Of a stretch of DNA of 64,000 nt, positions 1 to 8,320 are shown piece by piece. The stretch spans positions 4,765,001-4,829,000 of the forward strand of contig NZ_JAZHSB010000001.1 of the NCBI RefSeq assembly GCF_036924715.1, in the 5' to 3' direction. This stretch comes from Bradyrhizobium sp. AZCC 1721. Its GTDB lineage: Bacteria > Pseudomonadota > Alphaproteobacteria > Rhizobiales > Xanthobacteraceae. The position numbers and the translations under genes are program-made. Below the pieces are notes generated by a model. It saw nothing but the letters and a program-made list of their open reading frames with translations. It was not told the DNA's origin and did not search any database. Within the stretch, counting starts at the first letter, position 1. Every line of letters starts with the position of its first letter.

Positions 1-2
1 CG

Positions 3-116
3 CCTCGAGATCCTGAAGACGAAGACGACGAAGAGGAAGAGGAAGAGGAAGAGGACGAAGAGGAGGAGGAGGGCGCAGACGAAGCGCCGGTCATACGCGA
101 GCCGGACGAAGACTAA
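3..116 (+). CDS. C-terminal end of an unidentified protein with a polyacidic tail (5' truncated by window edge)
   Basis: Only the last 37 codons are inside the window, in the third frame, ending in TAA at 114-116. They encode an almost purely Asp/Glu tail (PEDEDDEEEE..., then GADEAPVIREPDED). The other two forward frames give either an immediate stop or a Lys/Arg-rich stretch, so the acidic frame is the likely one. Acidic tails of this kind occur on several unrelated nucleic-acid-binding or chaperone-like proteins, so no function can be assigned. The gene starts upstream of the window. Confidence 0.55.
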   Translation, partial: PRDPEDEDDEEEEEEEEDEEEEEGADEAPVIREPDED

Positions 117-190
117 GCGAGATGCCTGCGCATCAAAACGAACGCCCGCCGACCGCTCTGAGCTTGTCGGTCGACTGCTCTAGGTATGAA

Positions 191-311
191 ACTTCAGCCC
201 GTCGACTATCTTGTCGATCACCTTGCGCTCGGCACGAACAGCGAACGCCGACCAGGTTGAGTTCGGCGCGGATCACGCCCTTAACCACCCGCGGTTGGCA
301 GCGTCATGCGT
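191..311 (-). pseudogene. Decayed duplicate of the 3' end of the DUF2000 gene
   Basis: These 121 bases align over their whole length with 1479-1599, the C-terminal coding end of the DUF2000 gene at 1468-1878, in the same orientation. Long identical blocks remain (for example around 'cttcagcccgtcga' and 'gatcacgcccttaacca'), but a 2-base insertion and a compensating 2-base deletion plus substitutions disrupt the frame. No start region is present. The two copies are direct repeats about 1.3 kb apart and flank the SMP-30-like gene. This is a non-functional remnant of a duplication or recombination event. Confidence 0.8.
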
Positions 312-379
312 CGACCATCGTGGCCGAAGCGCACTTCATCAGAAGCCACGCCCGGCTCAGCCTAGTCGCACGCCTGTTC

Positions 380-1246
380 TCAGCGTGTATCGACCCTGTA
401 AGCCACAACAGTGCCCTCCATCATCATCGGGATCATGACGATGCCATCCGGCCCCATCCCGAGATCGGCGCTTCCCTTCGCAAGCGGAAGGAGGCGCGTC
501 GCTGTGCCATTGCTCGCGATGCGGAACAACCCGCCGGTCATCCAATCGGTGACAAGAAAGCCGCCCTTGCCATCGGGTTCGACGCCGTCGAGATTGCCGA
601 CTGGTGCCGAGCTTCCTAGATCAGACACTTTCTTCGTCGCGAGATCGACCGTCTTCATGTGGCCGGGCACCTTCGTCGAGAAGTCGGGAGCCATCTTGCC
701 CCACGACGCGACCACAAGCCGGCCCTCCTCGACGAGGAGGCCGTTCGGATTTTCGAGCGCGTCATCCTGCATCAGGAGAGACAGCTTGCCGCCGTCGAGC
801 ACCCAAATGCTGTTTGACACCATATCGGAAGCGTAAATCCGTCCACTCTTGTCAGCGGCGAGGTCGTTCAAAAACTTGGATCCGGGTGCCTCGAATCGGT
901 TCGTGACTTCGCCCTTGGCGAGGTCGATTTCCGCAATCCGGTCCACATCTGCGACGTAGAGCTTGCCATTGGCAAGCGCGAGCCCGGTCGGACTATCGAG
1001 TCCCTTGACCCACTCGATTGTTACGACCTTTCCATCGGGCCCGAGCTTTGAAACGAAGCCGTTGCCATCCTTTTTCATCGGATCGCCGTTGACGTTCGAC
1101 ACATAGATGGCCCCCGCAGTTCGGTCGAAGACCGCCGATTCGGGGTTCTTGAAGCCACTCGCCTCCCACAGTTTCTGAGGTTCCGCGGCGCCGGCGCTGA
1201 AGGTAAGAACAGCTAACATTAGTGCGGAGAGCTGAGGTGTCCTCAT
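380..1246 (-). CDS. SMP-30/gluconolactonase-like secreted beta-propeller protein
   Basis: A 288-residue protein with a cleavable signal peptide (hydrophobic residues 5-20, cleavage near AGAAEP), so probably periplasmic. The body is a series of short beta-propeller strands: NPESAVFD, SPTGLALANGKLYVADV, FLNDLAADKSGRIYASD, NPNGLLVEEGRLVVASW and NLDGVEPDGKGGFLVTDW. This is the pattern of SMP-30/gluconolactonase/LRE-like and NHL-type proteins. An AGGAGG box lies directly before the ATG. The substrate cannot be told: family members act on sugar lactones or other small molecules, and some are non-catalytic. It lies between the intact DUF2000 gene and its decayed copy, which suggests it arrived by insertion or recombination. 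Confidence 0.7.
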   Translation of the reverse strand: MRTPQLSALMLAVLTFSAGAAEPQKLWEASGFKNPESAVFDRTAGAIYVSNVNGDPMKKDGNGFVSKLGPDGKVVTIEWVKGLDSPTGLALANGKLYVADVDRIAEIDLAKGEVTNRFEAPGSKFLNDLAADKSGRIYASDMVSNSIWVLDGGKLSLLMQDDALENPNGLLVEEGRLVVASWGKMAPDFSTKVPGHMKTVDLATKKVSDLGSSAPVGNLDGVEPDGKGGFLVTDWMTGGLFRIASNGTATRLLPLAKGSADLGMGPDGIVMIPMMMEGTVVAYRVDTR

Positions 1247-1467
1247 GGTAGCCTCCTCGTGCTGCCCCGACGAACGAACAAGCCTGTTACGGCAGATGTT
1301 CCTCGGCTCTTCTTTGAAATTGCGCAGCCAGGTTAGTCGGGCAGATGCAGTCTGACTTGGTAGGTCAATCGCAGTGGCTGCCTTGAGGTCACTCGTTATT
1401 CTATTACCTCTTCAACGAGGCCAGCTTGGCGCAACGCTGGGCCAATAGCTCAGGCTTTCGAAAACGC

Positions 1468-1878
1468 CTAGCTGTGATACTTCAGCCCGTCGACGATCTT
1501 GTCGATCACCTTGCGCTCGGCGCGCATCGCGAGGCCGACGAGGTTGAGCTCGGCGCGGATCACGCCCTTAACCACCTCGCGGTTGGCGGCGTCATGCGTG
1601 GTTTTGAACATGTCCTCGGTGTAGACGGCGGGCGTGACGTTGCGGGCGAGCGCCCGTTCGAGCGCGCGGGACAGCGCCGGACGATCGGCGCCGTAGATCA
1701 GGACCGGCTGGCCGATCAGCGACAGATATTTGGTGCCTGAGCCGTCGCCATAGGGCTCACCGATACATTCGGGGAAAGCGGCGGCGATGCCGCCGGCCAG
1801 AAAGGACGCGACATTGAGCTTCTGCCAGGCTTCGAGATCGGTCCGGATCACGACCGCGATCTTGGTGTCGAATTGCAT
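1468..1878 (-). CDS. DUF2000 family protein
   Basis: A 136-residue protein starting MQFDTKIAVVIRTDLEAWQK, the N-terminal signature of the DUF2000 family (small cytosolic alpha/beta proteins of unknown function). Conserved blocks LNVASFLAGGIAA, GQPVLIYGA and TTHDAANREVV follow. I chose the ATG at 1878 because a GAGGAAA ribosome-binding site lies just upstream. A longer in-frame start at 1938 would lie inside the intergenic inverted repeat (1893-1989). A decayed copy of its 3' end lies at 191-311. No operon partner is evident. Confidence 0.75.
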   Translation of the reverse strand: MQFDTKIAVVIRTDLEAWQKLNVASFLAGGIAAAFPECIGEPYGDGSGTKYLSLIGQPVLIYGADRPALSRALERALARNVTPAVYTEDMFKTTHDAANREVVKGVIRAELNLVGLAMRAERKVIDKIVDGLKYHS

Positions 1879-1892
1879 TGCTTTCCTCAAAT

Positions 1893-1989
1893 CGTCATTC
1901 CGGGCTGCGCCGACAGGCGCAGATCCGGAATCTCGCACTCATTATATCGAGATTCCGGGTTCGATGCTTCGCATCGCCCCGGAATGACG
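1893..1989. repeat. Intergenic inverted repeat (CGTCATTCCGGG family)
   Basis: The element begins with cgtcattccgggc and ends with gccccggaatgacg, forming long complementary arms, with an inner pair ccggaatctcg / cgagattccgg. A shorter copy lies at 6489-6529. This is a dispersed palindromic element of the type common between genes in Bradyrhizobium and Rhodopseudomonas. It could fold into a long hairpin in the transcript. No coding capacity. Confidence 0.8.
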
Positions 1990-1992
1990 AGA

Positions 1993-2385
1993 TCACCCCT
2001 TGGCGTCGCAGGCCCAAGCGCGGATGACGCATTCCTTGCCGCCGAATTCGTAGCACTTCTTTGTCGCGGCGTTGAGCGAGCTCGAAATTTTGGGCTTCAC
2101 CGCATAGCCGTGGGGACCGCAGGGATTGGTCATGTCGACGGCGAACGCAGCGCAGGCGCGTTTCATGGTGACCGCGGTGCAGGTGCCCTCGCACTGCTTC
2201 AGCGCCGCGGTGCGCGCGTCGGCCTCGGCGGCATAATCATAGGCCTTGCCGTAAGCGCCGCACTTGCCGATCGCAACCGCGCCGGCCGCCCATGTCTTGG
2301 TGATGTAGCTCGAGACGGCCAGTATCAGTGTCAATGCAACGACAAACAGCGCGCGGCGCTGTGCCGCGACAGTCGAAACAATCAA
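1993..2385 (-). CDS. DUF4189-like cysteine-containing secreted protein
   Basis: A 130-residue protein with an N-terminal hydrophobic segment (residues 12-33, ending KTWAAG) that is a signal peptide or anchor. The mature part, GAVAIGKCGAYGKAYDYAAEADARTAALKQC, matches the DUF4189 pattern, and eight cysteines suggest disulphides in an oxidising compartment. The start is a TTG preceded by a strong purine box (GGGGGAGGGG). The family is widespread in Bradyrhizobium but functionally undefined. It is flanked by repeats on both sides, so it is probably monocistronic. Confidence 0.65.
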   Translation of the reverse strand: MIVSTVAAQRRALFVVALTLILAVSSYITKTWAAGAVAIGKCGAYGKAYDYAAEADARTAALKQCEGTCTAVTMKRACAAFAVDMTNPCGPHGYAVKPKISSSLNAATKKCYEFGGKECVIRAWACDAKG

Positions 2386-2478
2386 AATCCCCTCCCCCGA
2401 GGTAACGGGTAGAATCTAAGCCGGAGGGAGTTTCCACTTGGTGAACGGTTGATTGAGAATGGAAGCGTCAGTCTATCC

Positions 2479-2612
2479 ACGTCGTCGTCCCGGCGAACGC
2501 TGAGGATCCATAACCACAGGATGACGTGTTGGGGCTAGGCTGTGGCCCCAGCTCGTCGCAACAATCGGCAGCGGTGGTTATGGATCCCGGCTCAAGGCCG
2601 GGACGACAGCGG
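2479..2612. repeat. Intergenic inverted repeat (GTCGTCCCGGC family)
   Basis: Outer arms are cgtcgtcccggc (left) and gccgggacgac (right). Inside them ggatccataaccac (2504-2517) is perfectly complementary to gtggttatggatcc (2574-2587), and a further ggggc...gcccc pair occupies the centre. It ends just before the 3' end of the cytidylyltransferase gene and may serve as its transcription end. No coding capacity. Confidence 0.75.
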
Positions 2613-2620
2613 TGGTTGCT

Positions 2621-4225
2621 TTACGACCGCCGCGCCGCCTCCAGCGCCTGCGGCGTGTCGATGTCGAGAAACGCGCTTTGACCCTCGACCGGCACTTCGG
2701 CCACGGCCTCAGTGTGCTTGGCGATCAGGTGACGGGCGCCGACGTCGCCGTCCAGCGTCATCAATTCCTTGAAGAAGCGGCGCGACCACAGCACGGGATT
2801 GCCGCGGCGGCCGTCGCTGACGGGGACGGCGATCAGGTGCCCGCGGTCCGGCGCAAACGTCTCGATCAACTGGTCGATCAGTGTTGCCGAGATCAGCGGC
2901 ATGTCGCCGAGGCAGATAATGGCGCCGTCGGCGCTGTCGGGCACCGCGGCGATGCCGGCCTTCACCGATGAGGCCAGCCCGCCGGCGAAATCCGGGTTGC
3001 GGACGAACTTTACATTGAGGCCTGCCAAGGCCTGCTCGACCAATTCGGCCTGGTGGCCGGTAACGACGATCACATCCGTTGCCTTCGAGGCCAGCGCCTG
3101 CTCGGCGACGATGCGCACCAGCTTCTTGCCGTCGATCTCGGCCAAGAGCTTGTTGGGGCCGCCCATGCGGGTCGAACGGCCGGCGGCAAGCACGATGGCC
3201 GTGACGTTGCGGTTGGCTTCGGTATCGGCAACGGTGCGCGGCTGCGGCCTTGTCACGATTTCCATCAACAGGCCGCCGACGCCGAGGCCGGTGATTTCAG
3301 CGCGCGTGACCTTCAGCCCAGCGAGAAGCCGCATCAGCACCCAGTCAAACCCGTTTTCGACCGGCGAACGTGCGCAGCCCGGCGCGCCCAGCACCGGCAC
3401 GCCGCCGGCGCTGCCGATCAGCAGCAGATTGCCGGGATCGACCGGCATGCCGAAATGCTCGATCGCGCCGCCGATTTCGCTGATCGCGGCCGGAATCACG
3501 TCGCGGCGGTCGGCGATGGCGGACGCGCCGAACACGATGACGAGCTCGGCGCCGAGGCCGAGCAATTCCTTGATCGAGGAAGCCAGCGCCGCCTCGTCAT
3601 GCGGCACGCGCCGTTCGGCAATGATGCTGGCACCGGCCGGCGCCAGTCGCTCCGCCGTCACCCGCAAGGTCTTGTCGATGACTTTTGGCGAGAGCCCTGG
3701 CAGTAGCGTCGAGACCACGCCGACCCGCTTGATGACGTAAGGCGCAATCCGCAGCACGTCGCGGCCTGCCGCGGCCACGGCCGCGTCGCGCAACTTCGCT
3801 TCGACGCCGAACGGAATCAGTTTTACCGTTGCGATCATCTCGCCTTCGACCACCGGCTTGAAGGCCGACAGCGTGGCGAAGGTGATGGCTTCGTCGACGC
3901 CGTTGATGCGGTCGACCGCGGCGCGGTCGACCACCAAGACGCCGGCCTGTGCTGCGAACAGATTGGCGCGGCCGGTAAAGGCGCGCTCGACATTGACGCC
4001 CTCGCCCGCGACGGCCTGCGCGATGCTGGCGGCGGCTTCGTCTTCGGAGACGTCGCCCTCCTCAAGCCGCACCACGACGATTTCCTTGACACCCGCCTTG
4101 TCGAGCGCCTCGACTTCGGCAGGCCCGATCGTGGTGCCTTTCTTCAGCACCAGCGGCCCCTGCCGCAGCGTATGCACGGTGACGCCGCCAATCGCATCGG
4201 CCGGACTGGCGGGACCGAACTTCAT
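2621..4225 (-). CDS. MocA-type molybdenum cofactor cytidylyltransferase fused to an N-terminal molybdopterin-binding domain
   Basis: A 534-residue two-domain protein. Residues about 165-300 look like a MoaB/MoeA-type molybdopterin-binding fold (GLSPKVIDKTLRVTAERL, LVIVFGASAIADRRDVIP, PVDPGNLLLIGS). Residues 341-534 are a MobA-like nucleotidyltransferase with LAAGRSTRMGGPNK (346-359) and the later motifs DMPLIS and RRGNPVLW. The expected reaction is transfer of CMP from CTP to Mo-molybdopterin, giving the cytosine dinucleotide cofactor used by CO dehydrogenase/xanthine oxidase-type enzymes. It overlaps the upstream xdhC-like gene by 4 bp (ATGA). That position fits cofactor supply for the cox cluster. 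The fusion is known in Bradyrhizobium-type clusters. Confidence 0.85.
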   Translation of the reverse strand: MKFGPASPADAIGGVTVHTLRQGPLVLKKGTTIGPAEVEALDKAGVKEIVVVRLEEGDVSEDEAAASIAQAVAGEGVNVERAFTGRANLFAAQAGVLVVDRAAVDRINGVDEAITFATLSAFKPVVEGEMIATVKLIPFGVEAKLRDAAVAAAGRDVLRIAPYVIKRVGVVSTLLPGLSPKVIDKTLRVTAERLAPAGASIIAERRVPHDEAALASSIKELLGLGAELVIVFGASAIADRRDVIPAAISEIGGAIEHFGMPVDPGNLLLIGSAGGVPVLGAPGCARSPVENGFDWVLMRLLAGLKVTRAEITGLGVGGLLMEIVTRPQPRTVADTEANRNVTAIVLAAGRSTRMGGPNKLLAEIDGKKLVRIVAEQALASKATDVIVVTGHQAELVEQALAGLNVKFVRNPDFAGGLASSVKAGIAAVPDSADGAIICLGDMPLISATLIDQLIETFAPDRGHLIAVPVSDGRRGNPVLWSRRFFKELMTLDGDVGARHLIAKHTEAVAEVPVEGQSAFLDIDTPQALEAARRS

Positions 4226-4926
4226 GCCGCCTGCACCTTCGCGGTTTCTTTCGGCAGCCGCAGCTCGGCGGTGACCTCGGCCATGATCGCGACCGCGATC
4301 TCCGAGGGCGACACCGCGCCGATCGAAAGGCCGATCGGCGCATGGATGCGCGCAATGTCGGCGTCGGATGCGCCCTGCGCCTTCAGCCGCTCGGCGCGCT
4401 TGGCGTGGGTCTTTCGCGAGCCGAGCGCGCCGATATAGAAGCAGTCGCGCTCGAACGCGTGCAGCAGCGCCGGGTCGTCGATCTTCGGATCATGGGTCAG
4501 CGCGACGAACGCGGTGTAGTGATCGATGTTGAGCGGCGGCAGCGCCACATCGGGCCATTCCGCGATCAGCGGCACATCGGGAAAGCGCTCGGGGCTTGCA
4601 AACGCGGTGCGCGGATCCACCACCGTCACGTCGTAGTCAAGCGAGCGGGCGAGCGGCGCCAGCGCCTGGCTGATATGGACTGCGCCGACAATGACAAGTC
4701 GGGCGGTCGGCGCATAAACGTTGAGGAACAGCTTCTTGCCGCCGCTCTCGACCATACCGCTCTTGCCCATGCGGAGCTGTTTTGAAAGCTCGGCGCTCAG
4801 CGGATCGGTCGCGATGTCCTTGGCCTTCACGAGCCGCTGATCGCCATTGGCGACATCGGTGACCACGATGACCGGGCGGCGCGCGGCACGCTCGGCATTG
4901 ACCTGAGTGAGGGTTTCCAGCTTCAC
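4222..4926 (-). CDS. XdhC family protein, Rossmann (C-terminal) domain type
   Basis: A 234-residue cytosolic protein with the C-terminal XdhC Rossmann fold: ARLVIVGAVHISQALAPLA (about 76-94), VVDPRTAFASPERFP, the block VALTHDPKIDDPALLHA, and FYIGALGSRKTHAKRAERL. XdhC proteins bind molybdenum cofactor and assist its sulfuration and insertion into molybdenum hydroxylases. The cysteine-bearing N-terminal XdhC domain is on a separate protein immediately upstream, so the two gene products probably act together. It overlaps both neighbours by 4 bp, which indicates translational coupling in the cox operon. Confidence 0.85.
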   Translation of the reverse strand: MKLETLTQVNAERAARRPVIVVTDVANGDQRLVKAKDIATDPLSAELSKQLRMGKSGMVESGGKKLFLNVYAPTARLVIVGAVHISQALAPLARSLDYDVTVVDPRTAFASPERFPDVPLIAEWPDVALPPLNIDHYTAFVALTHDPKIDDPALLHAFERDCFYIGALGSRKTHAKRAERLKAQGASDADIARIHAPIGLSIGAVSPSEIAVAIMAEVTAELRLPKETAKVQAA

Positions 4927-5252
4927 GACTGCCCCACCTTTTCAACGAACACACGGATGGTGCCGCCGCAGGACAACCCGACATTCCAGGCGGTCTCGTC
5001 GGCAACGCCGAATTCGAGCATTTTGGGCTTGCCGCTGGCGATCACGTCGAGTGCCTCAGTGACGACGGCGCCTTCGACGCAGCCGCCGGAGACCGAGCCC
5101 AAGAACGTGCCATCGTCGTTGATGACGAGGCTGGAGCCGGCCGGCCTCGGGGCCGAGCCCCAGGTCTCGACCACGGTCGCCAGTGCAACACCGTGTCCCG
5201 CCTTCTGCCAGTTTTCGGCGGCCTGCAGAATGTCTTCGTCGCGATTGAGCAT
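4923..5252 (-). CDS. XdhC/CoxI family protein, N-terminal domain type
   Basis: A 109-residue protein with the XdhC/CoxI N-terminal domain: GHGVALATVVETWGSAPRPAG, then GSVSGGCVEGAVV, which holds the conserved cysteine, and GLSCGGTIRVFVE near the end. The usual role is in maturation of the molybdenum cofactor of the partner hydroxylase. The ATG at 5252 is preferred over an in-frame TTG at 5267, since a GAAAGGG box precedes it. The upstream coxE stop overlaps that TTG, so coupling is close. The downstream gene supplies the Rossmann half. Confidence 0.85.
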   Translation of the reverse strand: MLNRDEDILQAAENWQKAGHGVALATVVETWGSAPRPAGSSLVINDDGTFLGSVSGGCVEGAVVTEALDVIASGKPKMLEFGVADETAWNVGLSCGGTIRVFVEKVGQS

Positions 5253-5263
5253 GGGATGCCCTT

Positions 5264-6469
5264 TCAAGCTGCTGAGCGGATGCGGCTCATGTGGTGCGGC
5301 GGGGGCGGCGCCGAAAGCGCCTCGATCAGCCCTTCCATCGAGGTCAAGTTATGCACCGGGCGGAATTCGTCAACGTGCGGCAGCATCATTTTGATGCCCT
5401 GCGCCTTGGCCTCGAATCCGCTGTAGCGCAGCAACGGGTTGAGCCAGATCAGGCGGCGGCAGGACCGGTGCAGCCGGTCCATCTCGAAGGCGAGCTTGGC
5501 ATCCGCCTCGCGCTCCAGCCCGTCGGAGATCAAGAGCACGATGGCGCCCTGCCCGAGCACGCGGCGACCCCACAATTTGTTGAAGGAGTGCAGCGAGGTA
5601 GCGATGCGGGTGCCGCCGGCCCAGTCTTCCACCGAAGACGAACAGCTCGCCAAGGCTTCGTCGGGATCGCGCGCCCGCAGCGCCCGCGTCACGTTGGTGA
5701 GTCGCGTGCCGAACAGGAACACCGAGACACGCTTGCGCGCGTCGGTGATGGCATGGAGGAAATGCAGAAACAGGCGGGTATATTCGCTCATGGAGCCGGA
5801 TATATCGAGCAGCGCCACGATCGGCGCCGGCTTTTCGATCCGGCCGAGCTTTCGGATATCGATGATCTCGCCGCCGGTGCGGAGACTGCTGCGCAAGGTT
5901 CGGCGCATGTCGAGGCGCAGGCCTTTTGCATCGGGCTGATAGCGGCGGGTGCGCAGCTCGGCCTGCGGCAGCTTCATGTTGGCGATGGCGCGGGTCACTT
6001 CCGCGATCTCGGCCGCGCTCATCTGGGCAAAGTCCTTCTTCTGCAGGATCTCCTTGTCGGAGACCGACAGCCGCAGTTCCTGCTCCTGGATTTGCGGTAC
6101 GTCATCGCGCGCCGAGGGCTGCGCCAACGCCTCCTGCACGCGGCGCGAGGCCGGCGGCGGCTTCTTTTTGGCGTGATCGGGCAACGGCACCGAATCCAGC
6201 ATGTGCTTCCAGTCCTCGGCGGCGCGGAAGAACAGGTCGAAGGCCTGCGCGAAGATCAGCATATGCTCGTGGCGCTTGACGAAGATCGCTTCCAGCGTGG
6301 CGTAGACATCGGCACGGTTGCCGATCTCGATCGCCTGCAGCGCGTCGAGGGCGTCGATCACGGCGCCGGGACCCACGGGAATCCCGGCAGCGCGTAGCGC
6401 GCGGCCGAAGCCGACGACATTGTCGGCCATGTGGCCGGTCGGGGGATTGAGGTGGTCGATGGTGGTCAT
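5264..6469 (-). CDS. coxE: CoxE-like von Willebrand factor A domain protein
   Basis: A 401-residue protein with a C-terminal VWA domain whose metal-binding (MIDAS) motif DISGS is at about 222-226, followed by FLFGTRLTNVTRALR and VLLISDGLEREA. CoxE works with the MoxR ATPase CoxD in assembling the copper/molybdenum active site of CO dehydrogenase (known for Oligotropha). The ATG at 6469 was chosen. An alternative start at 6493 falls inside the intergenic repeat. It is followed directly by the xdhC-type genes and preceded, after the short repeat, by coxD. Confidence 0.87.
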   Translation of the reverse strand: MTTIDHLNPPTGHMADNVVGFGRALRAAGIPVGPGAVIDALDALQAIEIGNRADVYATLEAIFVKRHEHMLIFAQAFDLFFRAAEDWKHMLDSVPLPDHAKKKPPPASRRVQEALAQPSARDDVPQIQEQELRLSVSDKEILQKKDFAQMSAAEIAEVTRAIANMKLPQAELRTRRYQPDAKGLRLDMRRTLRSSLRTGGEIIDIRKLGRIEKPAPIVALLDISGSMSEYTRLFLHFLHAITDARKRVSVFLFGTRLTNVTRALRARDPDEALASCSSSVEDWAGGTRIATSLHSFNKLWGRRVLGQGAIVLLISDGLEREADAKLAFEMDRLHRSCRRLIWLNPLLRYSGFEAKAQGIKMMLPHVDEFRPVHNLTSMEGLIEALSAPPPPHHMSRIRSAA

Positions 6470-6488
6470 GGTGCAACTAACCTCTGCC

Positions 6489-6529
6489 GTCATTCCGGGC
6501 TCGCGCCAAGAGGCGCGCCCCGGAATGAC
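6489..6529. repeat. Short inverted repeat of the CGTCATTCCGGG family between coxD and coxE
   Basis: gtcattccgggc (6489-6500) pairs with gccccggaatgac (6517-6529), with an inner gcgcc/ggcgc pair. It is a compact copy of the element at 1893-1989 and separates coxD from coxE within the operon. As RNA it would form a hairpin that could affect the coxD/coxE ratio or transcript stability. Confidence 0.75.
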
Positions 6530-6531
6530 TG

Positions 6532-7437
6532 CTAATCGCTCGTCGCGTCCTTCAAAACCTTTTGCAGCGTATCGCCCTGCATGCGCGCGATGTCGTCCTG
6601 GTATTTCAGCAGCGCGCCGAGCGTGTCGCCGACCAGTTGCGGCGTCAGCGAGCGGGCGTCGAGCTCGGTCAGCGCGGTGGCCCAGTCGATGGTCTCGGCA
6701 ACGCCCGGCGACTTGTAAAAATCCTGCTCGCGCAGCGCCTGCACGAAGTGAACGACCTGCTGCGACAGCTTTGCGGAAATGCCCGGCACGCGCGACTTGA
6801 CGATCGCAAGCTCGCGCTCGGCCTCGGGGTAATCCACCCAGTGATAGAGGCAGCGGCGTTTCAGCGCGTCGTGGATCTCGCGGGTGCGGTTCGAGGTGAT
6901 GATGACGATCGGCGGATGCGGCGCCCTGATGGTGCCAAACTCGGGGATCGTGACCTGAAAGTCGCTGAGGATTTCCAGCAGATACGCCTCGAACGCCTCG
7001 TCGGCGCGGTCGAGTTCGTCGATCAGCAGCACGGGCGCGCCGGCAACGTCCGGCTCCAGCGCCTGCAGCAGCGGACGCTTGATCAGGAAACGTTCAGCGA
7101 AAATATCCGACGACAATTGCTCGCGATCGGTATCGCCGGCAGCCTCCGCCAGGCGGATTGCGATCATCTGCGCCGCGCTGCTCCACTCGTAGACCGCGGA
7201 GGCGACGTCGAGCCCCTCATAGCACTGCAGGCGGATCAGCTTGCGCCCGAGCGCCGCCGACAGGACCTTTGCGATTTCGGTCTTGCCGACGCCGGCTTCG
7301 CCTTCGAGAAACAGGGGCCGACCCATGCGCAGCGACAGATAGGCGACCGTCGCCAGCGACCGCTCCGCGAGATAGCCGCGCGAAGTCAATAGCTCCAGCA
7401 TCCCATCGACGGATTTGGGTAGCGTCGATGCACTCAT
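6532..7437 (-). CDS. coxD: MoxR-family AAA+ ATPase, CoxD-like
   Basis: A 301-residue AAA+ protein with Walker A GEAGVGKT (46-53), Walker B LLIDELD (137-143), sensor-1 region PPIVIITSNRTREIHDALKRR, and a MoxR-type C-terminal lid. In CO dehydrogenase systems CoxD is a membrane-associated chaperone needed to complete the [CuSMoO2] centre together with CoxE. Its place directly after coxM and before coxE supports the same role here, although no coxL substrate gene is present in the cluster. Confidence 0.88.
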   Translation of the reverse strand: MSASTLPKSVDGMLELLTSRGYLAERSLATVAYLSLRMGRPLFLEGEAGVGKTEIAKVLSAALGRKLIRLQCYEGLDVASAVYEWSSAAQMIAIRLAEAAGDTDREQLSSDIFAERFLIKRPLLQALEPDVAGAPVLLIDELDRADEAFEAYLLEILSDFQVTIPEFGTIRAPHPPIVIITSNRTREIHDALKRRCLYHWVDYPEAERELAIVKSRVPGISAKLSQQVVHFVQALREQDFYKSPGVAETIDWATALTELDARSLTPQLVGDTLGALLKYQDDIARMQGDTLQKVLKDATSD

Positions 7438-7486
7438 GCGATGGCCAATCTTGATGCGCCGGAAATCGGCAAAATAACCGGCAAGC

Positions 7487-8290
7487 CTACTTCGCCGTCG
7501 CGGCTTCGACGGCGCGGCGCGTCAGCACGCCGATCAGATGCGCGCGATATTCAGCGCTGCCGTGTAGATCGCTGTTCAGCCCTTCGGGCGATGCCGAAAT
7601 ACCGTCGAGTACCTTGTGCGAGAAACGCTTCTTCAGCGCTTCCTCGAACTGGGTGGCGCGGAATACGCCTTCCGAGCCGGCGCCGGTGACGGCGACGCGC
7701 ACGTCGGACGGGCGCCTGGCGACGAACACGCCGACCAGCGCATAACGCGAGGCCTGGTTGCGGAATTTGACGTAAGCCGCCTTCTTCGGCAGCGGGAACA
7801 TTACCTTGGTGATGATCTCGTCGCTTTCCAGCGCCGTCGTGAACAGGCCCTGAAAGAATTCCTCCGCCTTCAGCCGGCGCTTGTTGGTGACGATGGTGGC
7901 GCCGAGCGCGAGCACCGCCGCGGGATAATCCGCCGTCGGGTCGTTATTGGCGAGCGAGCCGCCGAGCGTGCCCTTGTGACGCACTGCGGGGTCGCCGATT
8001 CCGCCGGCGAGTTCGGCGAGCGCCGGAATGGCTTCGCCGACGATCGGCGACGTCGCGACATCGGCATGCTTGGCGGTCGCGCCGATCACCAGCGAACGGC
8101 CCTTCATCTCGATCGCATCGAGCCCTTCGATGTGCGAGAGATCGACCAGATGCGGCGGGCTGGCAAGCCGCTGCTTCATGACCGGCACCAGCGTGTGGCC
8201 GCCGGCGATCACCTTGGCGTCTTCGTTCTTCACCAGGAGATTGGCCGCCTGCCGCACGGTCGCCGGCCGATGATATTTGAATTCGTACAT
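7487..8290 (-). CDS. coxM: Molybdenum hydroxylase FAD-binding (medium) subunit, CoxM-like
   Basis: A 267-residue protein with the two FAD-binding signatures of the family: AGGHT at 29-33 and TLGGSLANNDP at 108-118. The C-terminal CO_deh_flav_C domain follows (FRNQASRYALVGVFVA onward). It transfers electrons from the [2Fe-2S] subunit to an external acceptor in CO dehydrogenase/xanthine dehydrogenase-type complexes. It follows coxS after only about 70 bp, where most related clusters would carry coxL. Its start is next to a 17-bp triple repeat. Confidence 0.88.
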   Translation of the reverse strand: MYEFKYHRPATVRQAANLLVKNEDAKVIAGGHTLVPVMKQRLASPPHLVDLSHIEGLDAIEMKGRSLVIGATAKHADVATSPIVGEAIPALAELAGGIGDPAVRHKGTLGGSLANNDPTADYPAAVLALGATIVTNKRRLKAEEFFQGLFTTALESDEIITKVMFPLPKKAAYVKFRNQASRYALVGVFVARRPSDVRVAVTGAGSEGVFRATQFEEALKKRFSHKVLDGISASPEGLNSDLHGSAEYRAHLIGVLTRRAVEAATAK

Positions 8291-8320
8291 GAGAACTTCC
8301 TGATCGCTACTCGCGAAGAA

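Noticed and set aside
5253..5267. TTG at 5267 as start of the CoxI-like gene
   Set aside because: The ATG at 5252 has a GAAAGGG box at proper distance; the TTG would place that box inside the coding region.
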